Assembly: GCA_023456105.1 (NCBI GenBank)
Contig: JAEYAO010000084.1
Coordinates: forward strand, 1-6,116
DNA: 6,116 nt
Origin: Pseudomonadota bacterium
Lineage (GTDB): Bacteria > Pseudomonadota > Alphaproteobacteria > Caulobacterales > Caulobacteraceae
Direction of reading: 5' to 3'
A model generated the notes under the pieces. The model had not been told where the DNA came from. It did no database searches and saw only the letters and a list, made by a program, of their open reading frames with translations. A program made the translations under genes and the position numbers. Of this stretch, positions 5,355 through 6,116 are shown piece by piece; within the stretch, counting starts at the first letter, position 1; each line of letters begins with the position of its first letter.

Positions 5355-5554
5355 CGCAATTCAACCTGGGTCCGGCGGCGCCTCGCATCGCACTTCAGTT
5401 CCGGGGGTGTAGGGACAGTTTCGATCCAAGAGCGGGTCATAACGTGTCGGCGACCTGGGAAGCCCCTTTGTCGGGCGCTGATTCAGGCTGCGGCGCCAAG
5501 TCTGCCGGGTCTGTTGCGGCATCGAAGATCCCCAAGTCAGCCCTTCCCTGCAGT
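5355..5554. other. Convergent intergenic region, no gene supported
   Basis: About 200 bases separate the plus-strand operon from ohrR on the minus strand. No family is recognised in either strand, and there is no convincing terminator: GGCGC/GCGCC arms near 5474-5498 form only a weak stem without T-runs. It is a likely place for the recombination join that removed the operon's third gene. Confidence 0.4.
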
Positions 5555-6019
5555 CTAGGCCTGGGCGCCCGCCAGCTGCGTGACCAGCGTTTGCACCCGC
5601 TCGCGGAGGTCGTCGACCTGACGCGGCCTCATGCCCGTCTTCCTTGAAAGTTCCGCGGGAATGCTTCGGGCGCGATCCCGCAGGGCGCACCCCAGCGGTG
5701 TCAGTGCGACGAGGACGCGGCGCTCGTCGTCGGCGTCGCGCCGCCGTGTGATGAGCCCGCTCCGCTCCATGCGTTTCAAAAGCGGGCTCAAAGTCCCGAT
5801 GTCGAGATGGAGGCAGGCACGCAGTTTTCCGACGGACATCGGCGCCTGCGCCCACAATAGGAGCATAACGAGATACTGGGCGTAGGTGAGGCCCAGGGGT
5901 TCAAGAAGCGGCCTGTAGAGCCGCTGCATGAGGTTCGTCGCCGCATAGAGCGGAAAGCAGACCTGATGGTCGAGCCTGAGCAGGTCTTCCCCTTCGGCCG
6001 GATCGGTGTCTGGTTTCAC
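5555..6019 (-). CDS. ohrR: OhrR, MarR-family organic hydroperoxide sensor and repressor
   Basis: A 154-residue MarR-type winged-helix repressor. The start LLRLDHQVCFPLYAATNLMQ (13-32) is diagnostic of OhrR. Cys21 is the peroxide-sensing cysteine, and Tyr35 and Tyr46 stand at the same spacing from it as the tyrosines that contact the sensing cysteine in known OhrR proteins. The winged-helix DNA-binding part is about 62-108 (LDIGTLSPLLKRMERSGLIT, then DADDERRVLVALT). Oxidation of Cys21 by organic peroxides should release DNA and allow ohr expression. Two other cysteines exist (69, 111), but the region PAELSRKTG (121-129), where two-cysteine OhrR proteins carry the resolving cysteine as I recall, has none. 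The gene starts with GTG, and its first bases overlap the ohr stop by 4 nt (GTGA), so it is translated by coupling to ohr. Confidence 0.93.
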   Translation of the reverse strand: MKPDTDPAEGEDLLRLDHQVCFPLYAATNLMQRLYRPLLEPLGLTYAQYLVMLLLWAQAPMSVGKLRACLHLDIGTLSPLLKRMERSGLITRRRDADDERRVLVALTPLGCALRDRARSIPAELSRKTGMRPRQVDDLRERVQTLVTQLAGAQA

Positions 6020-6116
6020 CGCGTCTTCACAGAAAGCGCGACATCGATATTGCCCCGGGTCGCGTTCGAATAGGGGCAGACCTTGTGCGCCTCCTCGACG
6101 ATCGCTTCGGCCGCCT
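6016..6116 (-). CDS. ohr: Ohr, organic hydroperoxide resistance protein (C-terminal 32 residues)
   Basis: Only the end of the gene is in the window; it continues past the right edge. The visible residues end in HKVCPYSNATRGNIDVALSV then KTR. VCPYS holds the second of the two reactive cysteines of Ohr, and SNATRGNIDV is the family's usual ending. Ohr is a cytoplasmic thiol peroxidase that reduces organic and fatty-acid hydroperoxides, usually with lipoylated proteins as electron donor. It lies immediately before ohrR on the same strand with a 4-nt overlap, so the two form an operon. The promoter and OhrR operator must lie beyond the window. Confidence 0.93.
   Translation of the reverse strand, partial: AAEAIVEEAHKVCPYSNATRGNIDVALSVKTR

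Noticed and set aside
5321..5440. Minus-strand open frame beginning MTRSWIETV in the convergent gap
   Set aside because: It is about 40 codons long, has no recognisable family and runs into the end of the oxidoreductase gene; chance is the simplest reading.
1..6116. CRISPR array, tRNA, rRNA or defence system
   Set aside because: I found no spaced direct repeats, cloverleaf-like sequence, rRNA-like stretch or known defence-protein motif by eye.

Overview
The window is high-GC bacterial DNA that looks alphaproteobacterial (Caulobacterales- or Sphingomonadales-like). The support is the base composition, the style of the IS3 and IS110 transposases, an ohr-ohrR pair, and a TetR gene next to a CrtI/PYROXD2-type oxidoreductase. 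Genus cannot be fixed from sequence alone.

Positions 1-1546 are a pile-up of insertion-sequence debris. Two diverged left ends of the same IS3 subgroup (1-117 on minus, 385-~780 on plus) point away from each other. They flank an internal piece of an IS3 orfB (about 181-384) that carries a frameshift. The second copy keeps an intact orfA and a perfect A7 slippery heptamer, but its orfB stops being recognisable after about a dozen codons. There it is joined to the C-terminal half of an IS110/IS1111-type transposase, which itself has a frameshift near its end and is followed by a non-coding tail to about 1546.

Positions 1547-2652 hold a complete HSL-type (alpha/beta hydrolase fold-3) esterase. 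Its reading frame runs upstream without a stop into the IS110 tail. About 410 bases with no convincing gene follow, with a small hairpin at the start and nested palindromes at the end.

Positions 3063-5354 are an accessory operon: a TetR-type repressor overlaps by 14 nt an FAD-dependent phytoene-dehydrogenase-like oxidoreductase. The stop of the oxidoreductase overlaps (ATGA) the start of a gene reduced to seven codons, which suggests that the operon lost its third gene.

After about 200 bases without a gene, the minus strand carries ohrR (peroxide-sensing MarR-type repressor). It overlaps by 4 nt the end of ohr (thiol peroxidase), which runs off the right edge. This pair looks like the normal chromosomal background next to the IS-rich accessory segment. 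I found no strong case for a wholly new system. The most interesting points are the nested IS structure, the possible bridge-RNA region, the palindromes before the TetR gene and the broken end of its operon.
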